DNA from: an uncultured Oscillospiraceae bacterium
GTDB taxonomy: Bacteria > Bacillota > Clostridia > Oscillospirales > Oscillospiraceae
DNA: 30,758 nucleotides
Reading direction: 5' to 3'
Assembly (NCBI GenBank): GCA_934591815.1
Contig: CAKTPV010000021.1
Coordinates: 1 to 30,758 of the forward strand
Below are positions 23,661-30,758 of the stretch, in pieces. The notes under the pieces were generated by a model that was given only the letters and a program-made list of their open reading frames with translations, did no database searches and was not told where the DNA came from. Position 1 is the stretch's first letter. Every line of letters starts with the position of its first letter. The position numbers and the translations under genes are program-made.

Positions 23661-25142
23661 ATGAATCGATCCACATCCATTTATCAGGATATGGCGGCCC
23701 GCACGGGCGGCAGTATCTATATCGGGGTGGTCGGCCCGGTGCGGACGGGCAAATCCACCTTTATCAAGCGTTTCATGGAGACACAGGTCTTGCCGCATAT
23801 CGACAATACATACCGCCGTGACAGGGCGCAGGATGAGCTGCCGCAGAGCGGCTCCGGCCGCACCATCATGACGGCAGAACCGAAGTTTGTGCCGGAGGAG
23901 GCCGTCCGTATCCAGCTGGAGGACGACGTGACATTTGCCGTGCGGCTCATCGACTGCGTAGGCTACATGGTACCCGGTGCCGTGGGGCAGTTTGAGGAGC
24001 TTTCGCCCCGTATGGTGATGACGCCGTGGTACGACCACGAGATCCCCATGACCGAGGCGGCGGAGCTTGGTACACGCAAGGTCATTGCCGACCACTCCAC
24101 CGTGGGTATCGTGGTCACCACCGACGGCACCATTACAGACATTCCGCGGGAGGACTATCTGGAGGCGGAGGAGCGGGTCATCCGGGAATTGCAGGAGATC
24201 GGCAAGCCGTTTCTGGTGCTGCTGAACTCTGCCGAGCCGCAGAGCTCACGGGCGGCCTCTCTTGCACAGGAGATCGGGGAGAAATTCGGCGTCAGCTGTC
24301 TGCCGGTAAATTGCCAGACCATGGAGGAGCGGGAGATGCAAGAGCTGCTGCGGGGGCTGCTCTATGAGTTCCCCCTGCAGGAGCTGGATGTATTCCTGCC
24401 GGCCTGGGTGGACGCACTGCCCGGCGAGCATCCCATCAAGGCGGGACTGTACCAGAACATTGCAGCCGGTACCGCCGCGCTGCACTGCATCCGCCAGCTC
24501 ACGCCCTATCTGGCCGCTTTGCAGACGGCGGAGAACGTGGAGTCTGCCAGTATGGAGCAAGTCGACTTGGGGCAGGGGGTGGCGCAGGCGCAGATCCGTC
24601 TGCCCCGGCAGCTGTTTTACAGCACGCTGGCGGAGCGCTCCGGGCTGCATATCAGCGACGATGGCGACCTCATGGAGCTGCTGACGGAGCTGGCTGCCGC
24701 AAAGCGCGCATATGACAAGGTGGCTCCCGCGTTGACGGCGGCCCGCGAAACGGGCTACGGCATCGTGCTGCCCACCGTGGAGGAGCTGGAGCTGGAGGAC
24801 CCGGAGATCGTCAAGCAGGGGGGACGCTACGGTATCCGGATGCGGGCTAGCGCGCCGTCCATCCACATGATCCGGGCGGATGTCTCCACCGCGGTGTCGC
24901 CCATCGTGGGCAATGAGAAGCAGTCGGAGGAGATGGTCAACTATCTGCTGGAGCAGTTTGAGGGCGACACGGGGAAGATCTGGCAGTCCAATATCTTCGG
25001 CAGAAGCTGCAACGAGATCGCGGGGGAGGACTTACAGGCCAAGCTGCGGCGGATGCCGCCGGACGCACAGGCCAAGCTGCGGGAGGCGCTGGAGCGGATC
25101 ATCAACGAGGGCGGAGGCGGTTTGATCTGCATCATTTTGTAA
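23661..25142 (+). CDS. spoIVA: stage IV sporulation protein A
   Basis: Mother-cell ATPase that polymerises on the forespore to form the base of the spore coat. The 493-residue protein has the usual length. Walker A is G-P-V-R-T-G-K-S at 25-32, followed by the conserved F-I-K-R-F segment and a D-C-V-G-Y-M switch-like motif. The typical hydrophobic end G-L-I-C-I-I-L is present; in Bacillus this tail anchors to SpoVM. GGAGGAAGG precedes the ATG. Sigma-E control is expected, but I saw only a weak -10-like CATAGGAT (23626-23633). Together with SpoIIM and SigH it shows a spore-former. Confidence 0.97.
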   Translation: MNRSTSIYQDMAARTGGSIYIGVVGPVRTGKSTFIKRFMETQVLPHIDNTYRRDRAQDELPQSGSGRTIMTAEPKFVPEEAVRIQLEDDVTFAVRLIDCVGYMVPGAVGQFEELSPRMVMTPWYDHEIPMTEAAELGTRKVIADHSTVGIVVTTDGTITDIPREDYLEAEERVIRELQEIGKPFLVLLNSAEPQSSRAASLAQEIGEKFGVSCLPVNCQTMEEREMQELLRGLLYEFPLQELDVFLPAWVDALPGEHPIKAGLYQNIAAGTAALHCIRQLTPYLAALQTAENVESASMEQVDLGQGVAQAQIRLPRQLFYSTLAERSGLHISDDGDLMELLTELAAAKRAYDKVAPALTAARETGYGIVLPTVEELELEDPEIVKQGGRYGIRMRASAPSIHMIRADVSTAVSPIVGNEKQSEEMVNYLLEQFEGDTGKIWQSNIFGRSCNEIAGEDLQAKLRRMPPDAQAKLREALERIINEGGGGLICIIL

Positions 25143-25145
25143 AAA

Positions 25146-25185
25146 ACAGGAAGACAGGCGGGTACAAACCCGCCTGTCTTCCTGT
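25146..25185 (+). terminator. spoIVA terminator
   Basis: An 18-bp perfect stem (25146-25163 with 25168-25185) with a four-base ACAA loop. No T-tract follows, so it is strong in structure only. Confidence 0.75.
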
Positions 25186-25311
25186 CCGGCAGCACGTCTG
25201 CATAGTCCAAAACGTATGGAATGTTTGGATTTGAAATTGAACATTTTTTAACATTTATTGCACTATATCTGGAAAAAACGAAAAATTAAAGCACAAAATA
25301 ACAAATTTATA

Positions 25312-25339
25312 GTGACAAATCAAAATAGGGTGCTATAAT
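25312..25339 (+). promoter_or_regulatory. sigma-A promoter of gap
   Basis: GTGACA at 25312-25317, 16-base spacer and TATAAT at 25334-25339 with TG at 25331-25332. The preceding 120 bases are very AT-rich and contain paired ACATTT repeats (near 25241 and 25251). They lack a gene. Confidence 0.8.
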
Positions 25340-25392
25340 GTACTTGGAACAAATACCGCAGTTGCTGCGGACAAAAAGGAAAGGAAAACATC

Positions 25393-26430
25393 ATGGGAAT
25401 CAAAATCGGTATCAACGGATTTGGCCGTATCGGCCGCGTTGTCATGCGTATCCTTACGGAGAACCCGGAAAAGTTCGAGGTCTGCGGTATCAACCTGCGC
25501 AAGGCGGACATCGACTACATGGTGTACCTGCTGAAGTACGACTCCATCTTCCGGAACTTCCCCGGCACGGTGGAGCACGCCGGCGGCGATCTGGTGGTCA
25601 ACGGCCACAAGATCAAGATCTACAGCGAGTCTGATGCCGCCATGATCAACTGGGCGGACTGCGGTGCCGAGTATATCATCGAGTCCACCGGTGCCAACAA
25701 CACCACCGACAAGGCCAGCCGTCACTTCAAGGGCGGCGCTAAGAAGGTCATCCTGACGGCGCCCGCCAAGGATGACGCCACGCCCACCTTTGTCTACGGC
25801 GTCAACAGTGACGAGTACCGCTCCGATATGCGCGTGATCTCCAACGCAAGCTGCACCACCAACTGCCTGGCGCCGCTGGCTTATGTGATCCACAAGGAGT
25901 TCGGTATCGAGCAGTCCCTGATGTCCACTATCCACGCTTCTACCGCCAAGCAGAAGGCGGTGGACTCCCGCGGTGGCAGCGACTGGCGTACCGGCCGCTC
26001 CATCCTGAACAACATCATCCCCACCTCCACCGGCGCAGCTAAGGCCGTGGGCCGCGTGATCCCCTCCCTGAAGGGCAAGATGACCGGCATGGCGTTCCGC
26101 GTCCCCACGGCGGACGTATCTGTGGTGGATCTGACCGCACGGCTGAGCACCAGCGTGTCCTATGCCGACATCTGCTACGAGGTGCTCCACGCCTCTGAGA
26201 CGTACATGAAGGGCATCATCGGCTATACCCGCGATCAGGTGGTGTCCACCGACCTGATCGGCAATCCCTGCCCCTGCATCTTTGACGAGACGGCCGGTAT
26301 CATGCTGGATCACGACTTTGTCAAGCTCATTGCGTGGTACGACAATGAGTGGGGCTACAGCACCATGGTCACCCGTATGCTGGAGCATATGTGCGCCGTG
26401 GACGCCGCAGACGCCGCGGAGCAGAAGTAA
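25393..26430 (+). CDS. gap: glyceraldehyde-3-phosphate dehydrogenase
   Basis: Glycolytic enzyme oxidising glyceraldehyde 3-phosphate with phosphate to 1,3-bisphosphoglycerate. The 345-residue protein begins with the Rossmann [10 protein letters not shown] motif. Catalytic Cys154 (A-S-C-T-T-N-C) and His181 (I-H-A-S-T) are present, as is W-Y-D-N-E-W-G-Y near the end. Odd: the loop that normally has N-D-L-x-D, whose Asp32 binds the NAD ribose, reads I-N-L-R-K-A-D and is one residue longer, so cofactor preference may differ. AAGGAAAGG precedes the ATG, and the gene has its own promoter and terminator. Confidence 0.96.
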   Translation: MGIKIGINGFGRIGRVVMRILTENPEKFEVCGINLRKADIDYMVYLLKYDSIFRNFPGTVEHAGGDLVVNGHKIKIYSESDAAMINWADCGAEYIIESTGANNTTDKASRHFKGGAKKVILTAPAKDDATPTFVYGVNSDEYRSDMRVISNASCTTNCLAPLAYVIHKEFGIEQSLMSTIHASTAKQKAVDSRGGSDWRTGRSILNNIIPTSTGAAKAVGRVIPSLKGKMTGMAFRVPTADVSVVDLTARLSTSVSYADICYEVLHASETYMKGIIGYTRDQVVSTDLIGNPCPCIFDETAGIMLDHDFVKLIAWYDNEWGYSTMVTRMLEHMCAVDAADAAEQK

Positions 26431-26450
26431 ACCGGGAACGAACTTACGAT

Positions 26451-26484
26451 AAGGGGGCGCACTCAGTATGGAGTGCGCCCCCTT
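26451..26484 (+). terminator. gap terminator
   Basis: A 14-bp perfect stem (26451-26464 with 26471-26484) followed by a short T stretch. Confidence 0.88.
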
Positions 26485-26511
26485 TGCCGCGCTTCCGCAT
26501 GCGCTTACAGC

Positions 26512-26540
26512 TTGCCAATACGGGCGTGGCGTGGTATGAT
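26512..26540 (+). promoter_or_regulatory. sigma-A promoter of coaX
   Basis: TTGCCA at 26512-26517 and TATGAT at 26535-26540, 17-base spacer, TG at 26532-26533. The leader would be about 19 bases. Confidence 0.82.
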
Positions 26541-26565
26541 GGAGAAAAGGGAGGAGGATGCATCC

Positions 26566-27363
26566 ATGCTGTTGGCAATTGATATCGGCAACTCCAATAT
26601 TTCTGTGGGCCTATTCGACAAGGAACGGGAGCTGCGCTTTCTGGCGTCTCTGGACACGGACAGCCGCAAGACCGCAGATCAGATCAGCATCGATCTGATG
26701 AATCTGTTCACGCTGTACGGCTGTGACATTCACGATGTCAGCGGCGCTATCTTTTCCAGCGTTGTGCCGCCCATCAACTTCATGATGGAAAAGGCGCTGA
26801 CCCGTCTGCTGGGCAAACCGCCCATGATCGTGGGCGCCGGCATCAAGACGGGGCTGAATATCCGCATGGAGTTCAACAGCCAGCAGCTGGGCGCAGACAT
26901 CGTCGCCAACGCTGTGGCGGCACTGGAGAAATATCCCGCTCCCATCATCATGATCGACATGGGTACGGCCACCATTATCTCCTATATCTCCGCCAAGCGG
27001 TGCTACGAGGGCGGCTTGATGTTCCCCGGCGTTCGTCTATCGCTGGATGCACTGTCCACCCATACGGCGCAGCTGCCCAACATCTCCATCCAGCACCCCC
27101 GCCACCTCATTGGCAAGAACACGGAGGACTGTATGCGCAGCGGCATCGTCTACGGCACCGCCGCCATGCTGGACGGAATCATCGACCGCATCCGTGAGAT
27201 GCTGGACGGGGAGGAGCCATCTATCGTGGCCACCGGCCCCAATGCGCCGGTGATCGCCCGTTACTGCCGGAACGACGTGGCATACGACAAGTACCTGCTG
27301 ATGGAGGGGCTGCGTATCATCTACGAGAAGAACGCGGACAACGGAAAGCGGGAAATCCATTGA
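26566..27363 (+). CDS. coaX: type III pantothenate kinase
   Basis: First step of coenzyme A synthesis: ATP-dependent phosphorylation of pantothenate. The 265-residue acetate-kinase-fold protein has the phosphate motif D-I-G-N-S-N at 5-10, the G-x-G-I-K-T-G substrate segment, G-A-D-x-V-A-N-A-V-A, D-M-G-T-A-T, and G-G-L-M-F-P-G. I use the ATG at 26566 with GGGAGGAGG before it; the frame is open further upstream but that part covers the promoter. No bifunctional BirA fusion is present. It ends at a shared terminator with pfp. Confidence 0.95.
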   Translation: MLLAIDIGNSNISVGLFDKERELRFLASLDTDSRKTADQISIDLMNLFTLYGCDIHDVSGAIFSSVVPPINFMMEKALTRLLGKPPMIVGAGIKTGLNIRMEFNSQQLGADIVANAVAALEKYPAPIIMIDMGTATIISYISAKRCYEGGLMFPGVRLSLDALSTHTAQLPNISIQHPRHLIGKNTEDCMRSGIVYGTAAMLDGIIDRIREMLDGEEPSIVATGPNAPVIARYCRNDVAYDKYLLMEGLRIIYEKNADNGKREIH

Positions 27364-27364
27364 C

Positions 27365-27406
27365 AAAAAAGGACTGGAAAGGAAAAAACCTTTCCAGTCC
27401 TTTTTT
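27365..27406 (+). terminator. bidirectional terminator between coaX and pfp
   Basis: An 18-bp perfect stem (27365-27382 with 27389-27406) with A- and T-tracts on both sides. It stops the converging coaX and pfp transcripts. Confidence 0.95.
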
Positions 27407-27416
27407 GTTGTATTGG

Positions 27417-28655
27417 TTACTTCGCCAGAATTTTCTTCAGCTTGGCAAAACGGGGCAGGGAGTCCTGCTTGGGCAGATCAGGCTCGCCCTGAATGAGGGG
27501 CAGCGCGTATTCGATGAACTGGTGGTTCACGCCGTTGCCTGCCTCATTGATCCACTCACGGGGGATCTTCTTCTCCACGTTGGCGACCTCCATCAGAGGG
27601 ATGAGCTTGGTGCGGCAGGCATACTTGCCGTCCTGCACGCCGCGCTCAAAGCCGATCATACGGCCGTTGATGCCGTTGACAGCGTTCTCCACAGCTACCT
27701 TGCCTGCCATGTAGGACTCCTCAATGTCCGTCTCGCTGGCCAGATGGGCGGCGCAGCGCTGGAGCAGGTTCAGCTCAATGCCACGTACCTTGGCGCCTGT
27801 CTCCTCCTTCAGCACCTGTGCCAGAATAGCAGCCAGACCACCCAACTGGGCATGGCCGAAACCATCGTTGGCAGCTACCTTGGCCTCGGACACGAAGCCG
27901 CCGTCCTCGTAATGGATGCCCTCGGACACTGCCACGATGCAGTTGCCCTTTTCGTTGTAGACACGTTTGACATCCTCGATAAACTGAGGCATACTAAAGT
28001 CGGTCTCCGGCAGGTAGATCAGGTCGGGGCCTGCGCCGTACTCACCGGCCAGTGCAGAGGCCGCCGCCAGCCAGCCGGCGTGACGGCCCATGATCTCCAC
28101 CACCACGATCATGCCGGTGTCGTACACATGGGCGTCCTGATAGACCTCCATGATGGACGTGGCGATATACTTGGCGGCAGAGGCGTAGCCGGGGCAGTGG
28201 TCGGTACCGAACAGGTCATTGTCAATGGTCTTGGGCACGCCCATCACGCGGCAGTCGTAGCCAACGGACTGCATATACTGGTTGATCTTGTTGCAGGTAT
28301 CCATGGAGTCGTTGCCGCCGTTGTAGAAGAAATAGCGAACGTCATGCTTCTTGAACACCTCGAGAATGCGCTTATAATCGGTGTCGTCCAGCTCGGGATC
28401 GGCGATCTTGTAGCGGCAGGAGCCCAGTGCGGAGGAGGGGGTGTACTTCAGGAGGCGCAGTTCCTCAGGATCCTCCAACCCCATATCGAACAGGCGGTCA
28501 GCCAGCACGCCCTTGATACCGTGCTCCGCGCCCAGCACCTGCGTGATAGCGCCGGACTTCAGCGCCGTGTCGATGACGCCGTAGGCGCTGGCATTGATAA
28601 CGGATGAGGGGCCACCGGACTGGCCGATGATACATGCGCCGCGCAATTCATTCAT
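27417..28655 (-). CDS. pfp: 6-phosphofructokinase, probably pyrophosphate-dependent
   Basis: Converts fructose 6-phosphate to fructose 1,6-bisphosphate. The 412-residue protein has G-Q-S-G-G-P-S near the start, G-G-N-D-S at 113-117 and P-K-T-I-D-N-D at 141-147, and M-G-R-H-A-G-W. In ATP-dependent enzymes the first of these reads G-G-D-G-S and the Lys of P-K-T-I is Gly; the residues here are those of PPi-using PFKs, which work reversibly and save ATP. The phosphoryl donor is inferred from these positions. GGAGG precedes the ATG at 28655 on the minus strand; a 15-residue in-frame extension lacks support. It is divergent from fba, whose substrate it makes. Confidence 0.93.
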   Translation of the reverse strand: MNELRGACIIGQSGGPSSVINASAYGVIDTALKSGAITQVLGAEHGIKGVLADRLFDMGLEDPEELRLLKYTPSSALGSCRYKIADPELDDTDYKRILEVFKKHDVRYFFYNGGNDSMDTCNKINQYMQSVGYDCRVMGVPKTIDNDLFGTDHCPGYASAAKYIATSIMEVYQDAHVYDTGMIVVVEIMGRHAGWLAAASALAGEYGAGPDLIYLPETDFSMPQFIEDVKRVYNEKGNCIVAVSEGIHYEDGGFVSEAKVAANDGFGHAQLGGLAAILAQVLKEETGAKVRGIELNLLQRCAAHLASETDIEESYMAGKVAVENAVNGINGRMIGFERGVQDGKYACRTKLIPLMEVANVEKKIPREWINEAGNGVNHQFIEYALPLIQGEPDLPKQDSLPRFAKLKKILAK

Positions 28656-28734
28656 AGGTACATACCTCCGAAATATTGTTTTCAAAATTTGATGATGCAC
28701 CGGCGTTTTGCCGCCGGACTTGCTCTGAATATGT

Positions 28735-28763
28735 ATTCTACCATGGAAAATTGGGAATGTAAA
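28735..28763 (-). promoter_or_regulatory. sigma-A promoter of pfp
   Basis: Minus strand: TTTACA (28758-28763) and TAGAAT (28735-28740), 17-base spacer, extended TG. The roughly 73-base leader starts with a CCGGCG/CGCCGG hairpin (28700-28705 with 28712-28717). Confidence 0.8.
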
Positions 28764-28766
28764 TGC

Positions 28767-28788
28767 TTTCGCTCTTGCAAAAGCGAAA
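28767..28788. promoter_or_regulatory. 22-bp palindrome between pfp and fba, putative shared operator
   Basis: TTTCGCT (28767-28773) and AGCGAAA (28782-28788) flank a C-TTGCAA-A centre; 10 of 11 base pairs of the palindrome match. It covers the fba -35 (28775-28780) and begins four bases from the pfp -35 (28758-28763). A dimeric repressor here would block both promoters. The regulator is not known. Confidence 0.65.
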
Positions 28789-28802
28789 AAATATGATACA
28801 AT
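28775..28802 (+). promoter_or_regulatory. sigma-A promoter of fba
   Basis: TTGCAA at 28775-28780 and TACAAT at 28797-28802, 16-base spacer, extended TG at 28794-28795. Transcription would start near 28809. Confidence 0.82.
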
Positions 28803-28829
28803 AGGAATGTAACAATCATTCCGTACAAA

Positions 28830-28838
28830 TTCGACAAA
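28830..28838 (-). promoter_or_regulatory. putative Spo0A box in the fba leader
   Basis: TTTGTCGAA on the minus strand, a full match to the 0A-box core, about 20-30 bases downstream of the expected fba start. In that place bound Spo0A would be expected to repress. A single nine-base match can arise by chance. Confidence 0.4.
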
Positions 28839-28866
28839 ATTTTACCACGGAAAAGGAGATACGATC

Positions 28867-29835
28867 ATGGCACTTGTAACTTCCAAGGAAATGTTCGAGA
28901 AGGCGTATGCCGGCGGTTATGCCATCGGCGCTTTCAATGTCAACAACATGGAGATCGTGCAGGGCATCACCGAGGCCTGCCAGGAGGAGCACGCTCCTGT
29001 GATCCTGCAGGTCAGTAAGGGCGCCCGCGCCTACGCCAACCACACCTATCTGGTGAAGCTGGTCGAGGCGGCTGTGGCCTGCTGCCCCGACATCCCTATT
29101 GTGCTGCATCTGGATCACGGCCCCGACTTTGAGACCTGCAAGAGCTGCATCGACGGCGGCTTTACCTCCGTGATGATCGATGCGTCCTCCAAGCCCTTCG
29201 CGGAGAATATTGAGATCACCCGCAAGGTGGTGGAGTATGCCCATGACCACGGCGTGGTCGTGGAGGCGGAGCTGGGTACGCTGGCCGGCATCGAGGACGA
29301 TGTCAAGGTGGCCTCCCACGAGGCGTCCTACACCCGCCCCGAGGAGGTGGAGGAGTTCGTCGCCAAGACCGGCTGCGACTCTCTGGCCATCGCCATCGGC
29401 ACCAGCCACGGCGCCTATAAGTTCAAGCCTGAGCAGTGCACCCGCAACGAGCAGGGCATTTTGGTGCCGCCTCCCCTGCGCTTCGACGTGCTGGAGGAGG
29501 TCAGCAAGCGTCTGCCCGGCTTCCCCATCGTGCTGCACGGCTCCTCCTCCGTACCGCAGGAGTATGTGAAGATGATCAACGAGCACGGCGGCAAGATGCC
29601 CAACGCCATCGGCGTGCCGGAGGAGCAGCTGCGTCAGGCCGCCCGCCTGTCCGTCTGCAAGATCAACATCGACTCCGATCTGCGTCTGGCCATGACCGGC
29701 ACCATCCGTCAGTTCATGGATGAGCATCCCGACAAGTTCGATCCCCGCGAGTATCTGAAACCCGCCCGCGCCAACATCAAGGAGCTGGTGCGCCACAAGC
29801 TGGTGGATGTGCTGGGCTGCGCCGGCAAGGCGTAA
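28867..29835 (+). CDS. fba: class II fructose-bisphosphate aldolase
   Basis: Zinc-dependent aldolase splitting fructose 1,6-bisphosphate. The 322-residue protein starts with the G-A-F-N-V-N-N motif. Asp83 is the catalytic acid, and the zinc ligands are His84 (L-D-H-G), His181 (S-H-G-A-Y) and His224 (L-H-G-S-S). The C-terminal N-I-D-S-D-L-R motif is typical. It could in principle act on tagatose bisphosphate, but the pfp-fba pairing supports fructose bisphosphate. AAAAGGAG precedes the ATG. A GNAT gene follows in the same direction 43 bases later. Confidence 0.96.
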   Translation: MALVTSKEMFEKAYAGGYAIGAFNVNNMEIVQGITEACQEEHAPVILQVSKGARAYANHTYLVKLVEAAVACCPDIPIVLHLDHGPDFETCKSCIDGGFTSVMIDASSKPFAENIEITRKVVEYAHDHGVVVEAELGTLAGIEDDVKVASHEASYTRPEEVEEFVAKTGCDSLAIAIGTSHGAYKFKPEQCTRNEQGILVPPPLRFDVLEEVSKRLPGFPIVLHGSSSVPQEYVKMINEHGGKMPNAIGVPEEQLRQAARLSVCKINIDSDLRLAMTGTIRQFMDEHPDKFDPREYLKPARANIKELVRHKLVDVLGCAGKA

Positions 29836-29878
29836 ACCTATTGTAAGCGCAGAAAAAATGGAAATCTGAGGTGATATC

Positions 29879-30343
29879 TTGCCCGTTTCATTTGTTTCCG
29901 CCCCCTCCCGGCGCGTGGAGATCGCCCGCACGATCCTTTCACAGCTGCCGGAGTGGTTCGGCATTCCCACCGCTACGGAGGGGTATATCACCGATGCCGC
30001 CTGTGAACCCTGCTTTGTTTACGAGAAAGACGGCACACCGTTGGGTTTTCTTTGTCTTAAGGAAACGGGGCGCAGCACCGTAGAGCTGGCGGTCATGGGC
30101 GTTCTGAAGTCCTGCCACCGCAAAGGGTACGGTCGTGCGCTGGTGGACGCCGCCGCGGCTTACGCCCGTCAGATGGGGTACGAATTCATGCAGGTCAAGA
30201 CCGTGCGGATGGGGAAGTACGAGGAGTATGACCGCACCAATCGGTTCTATCTCAGCTGTGGCTTCAAGGAGTTTGAGGTTTTTCCCACGCTTTGGGACGA
30301 GTGGAACCCCTGTCAGATATACGTGCTTTCTCTGAATAGATAA
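29879..30343 (+). CDS. GNAT family N-acetyltransferase
   Basis: A 154-residue acetyl-CoA-dependent acyltransferase. The core GNAT motif is R-K-G-Y-G-R at 81-86, preceded by the V-M-G-V-L beta strand; the F-Y-L-S-C-G-F-K segment matches the end of the fold. The W-D-E-W-N-P-C tail is seen in relatives without a known substrate. The TTG start at 29879 has TGAGGTG upstream; no ATG is available near the N-terminus. It is probably cotranscribed with fba. The substrate cannot be predicted. Confidence 0.88.
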   Translation: MPVSFVSAPSRRVEIARTILSQLPEWFGIPTATEGYITDAACEPCFVYEKDGTPLGFLCLKETGRSTVELAVMGVLKSCHRKGYGRALVDAAAAYARQMGYEFMQVKTVRMGKYEEYDRTNRFYLSCGFKEFEVFPTLWDEWNPCQIYVLSLNR

Positions 30344-30385
30344 GCAAAGCACCGCGAGGCGTCAACGCCTCGCGGTGCTTTGCTT
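30342..30385 (+). terminator. bidirectional terminator between GNAT and transketolase genes
   Basis: A 21-bp near-symmetric palindrome (30342-30362 with 30365-30385), perfect along its stem. It sits between converging genes. T-tracts are short. Confidence 0.8.
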
Positions 30386-30401
30386 GTAAACGGTATATAC
30401 T

Positions 30402-30758
30402 TTACAGCGTTTCTTTGATCTTGGCTGCGATCTGATCCGCCGTCAGGCCGTACTCCCGCAGCACATCCGCCGCCTTGCCGGACTGACCGAACTGATCGTT
30501 AACGCCGATCTTCCGGAACTTGCAGCAGACCTTACCCATCAGCACATCGGCCACCGCGTCGCCCAGACCGCCGATGACGCTATGCTCCTCCACCGTCACC
30601 ACGTTGCCGCACTTCTGGGCATATTCGGTGACGCAGGCCGCATCAATGGGCTTGATGGTGTGGACGTTGATGACGCTGATCTCGATGCCCTCGGCAGAGA
30701 GCAGCTTGGCAGCCTCCAGCGCCTCGTTGACCATCAGGCCGCAGGCGAACACGGCGAC
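30402..30758 (-). CDS. transketolase C-terminal subunit (5' end outside window)
   Basis: Only the last about 118 residues are present; the gene continues past the right edge. It has the V-x-x-H-T-I-K-P-I-D motif, V-E-E-H-S-V-I-G-G-L-G and the G-V-N-D-Q-F-G-Q-S-G end typical of the C-terminal half of split transketolases, the pentose-phosphate enzyme. In clostridia it is often made as two polypeptides; the N-terminal subunit would be upstream on the minus strand, beyond the window. The split form is inferred. Confidence 0.9.
   Translation of the reverse strand, partial: VAVFACGLMVNEALEAAKLLSAEGIEISVINVHTIKPIDAACVTEYAQKCGNVVTVEEHSVIGGLGDAVADVLMGKVCCKFRKIGVNDQFGQSGKAADVLREYGLTADQIAAKIKETL

Noticed and set aside
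28758..28771. CcpA (cre) site near the pfp promoter
   Set aside because: The sequence resembles cre, but the central CG is replaced by TG and the end is off; the neighbouring palindrome is a much better operator.

Overview
This 30.8 kb window is a typical chromosomal segment of a high-GC, endospore-forming clostridium. The best guess is the Oscillospiraceae/Ruminococcaceae (a gut Flavonifractor/Oscillibacter-like bacterium). The basis is GC-rich codon usage, strong Shine-Dalgarno sequences, a T-box leader on tyrS, a sigma-H-type factor, the sporulation genes spoIIM and spoIVA, and the Firmicutes gene order dxs-tlyA-nadK-argR-recN. I saw no tRNA, rRNA, CRISPR array or complete prophage.

Layout. 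7-185: a well-folded structured RNA, possibly of the raiA class. 217-6456: a tight operon of a small membrane protein, dxs, tlyA, nadK, argR and recN, joined by ATGA overlaps. 6490-8083: promoter, tyrosine T-box leader and tyrS. 8184-13701: queuosine genes queA and tgt with a CPA2-type antiporter between them, then yajC and a small membrane protein whose ribosome-binding site lies inside a terminator hairpin. 14057-15564: spoIIM and xerD. 15691-17858: ruvC-ruvA-ruvB. 17987-18925: a SigH-like sigma factor on an apparently leaderless message, then a zinc-ribbon protein. 19070-21561: a DUF1858 protein, trmK, a Nif3-family protein and yebC.

The main accessory feature is a decayed integrative element of exactly 1300 bp in the 3' end of yebC. 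It is bounded by a 48-bp direct repeat (21520-21567 and 22820-22867, one mismatch) that duplicates the last 13 codons, stop codon and next 6 bases of yebC. The AT-rich interior holds a truncated tyrosine integrase, one intact small zinc-ribbon membrane protein and the tail of a possible second recombinase. yebC's likely original terminator now lies beyond the element.

22916-30758: a TetR-family regulator (minus strand), spoIVA, a GAPDH gene, coaX, then divergent pfp (probably PPi-dependent phosphofructokinase, minus) and fba (class II aldolase, plus), a GNAT acetyltransferase, and the C-terminal part of a transketolase subunit running off the right edge. Four central-carbon genes thus lie within about 5.5 kb. 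The pfp and fba promoters are back to back and share a near-perfect 22-bp palindrome, which I take to be a common operator. A perfect Spo0A-box match lies just downstream of the fba promoter.

All identifications come from reading the sequence and recalled family motifs; no database search was run.
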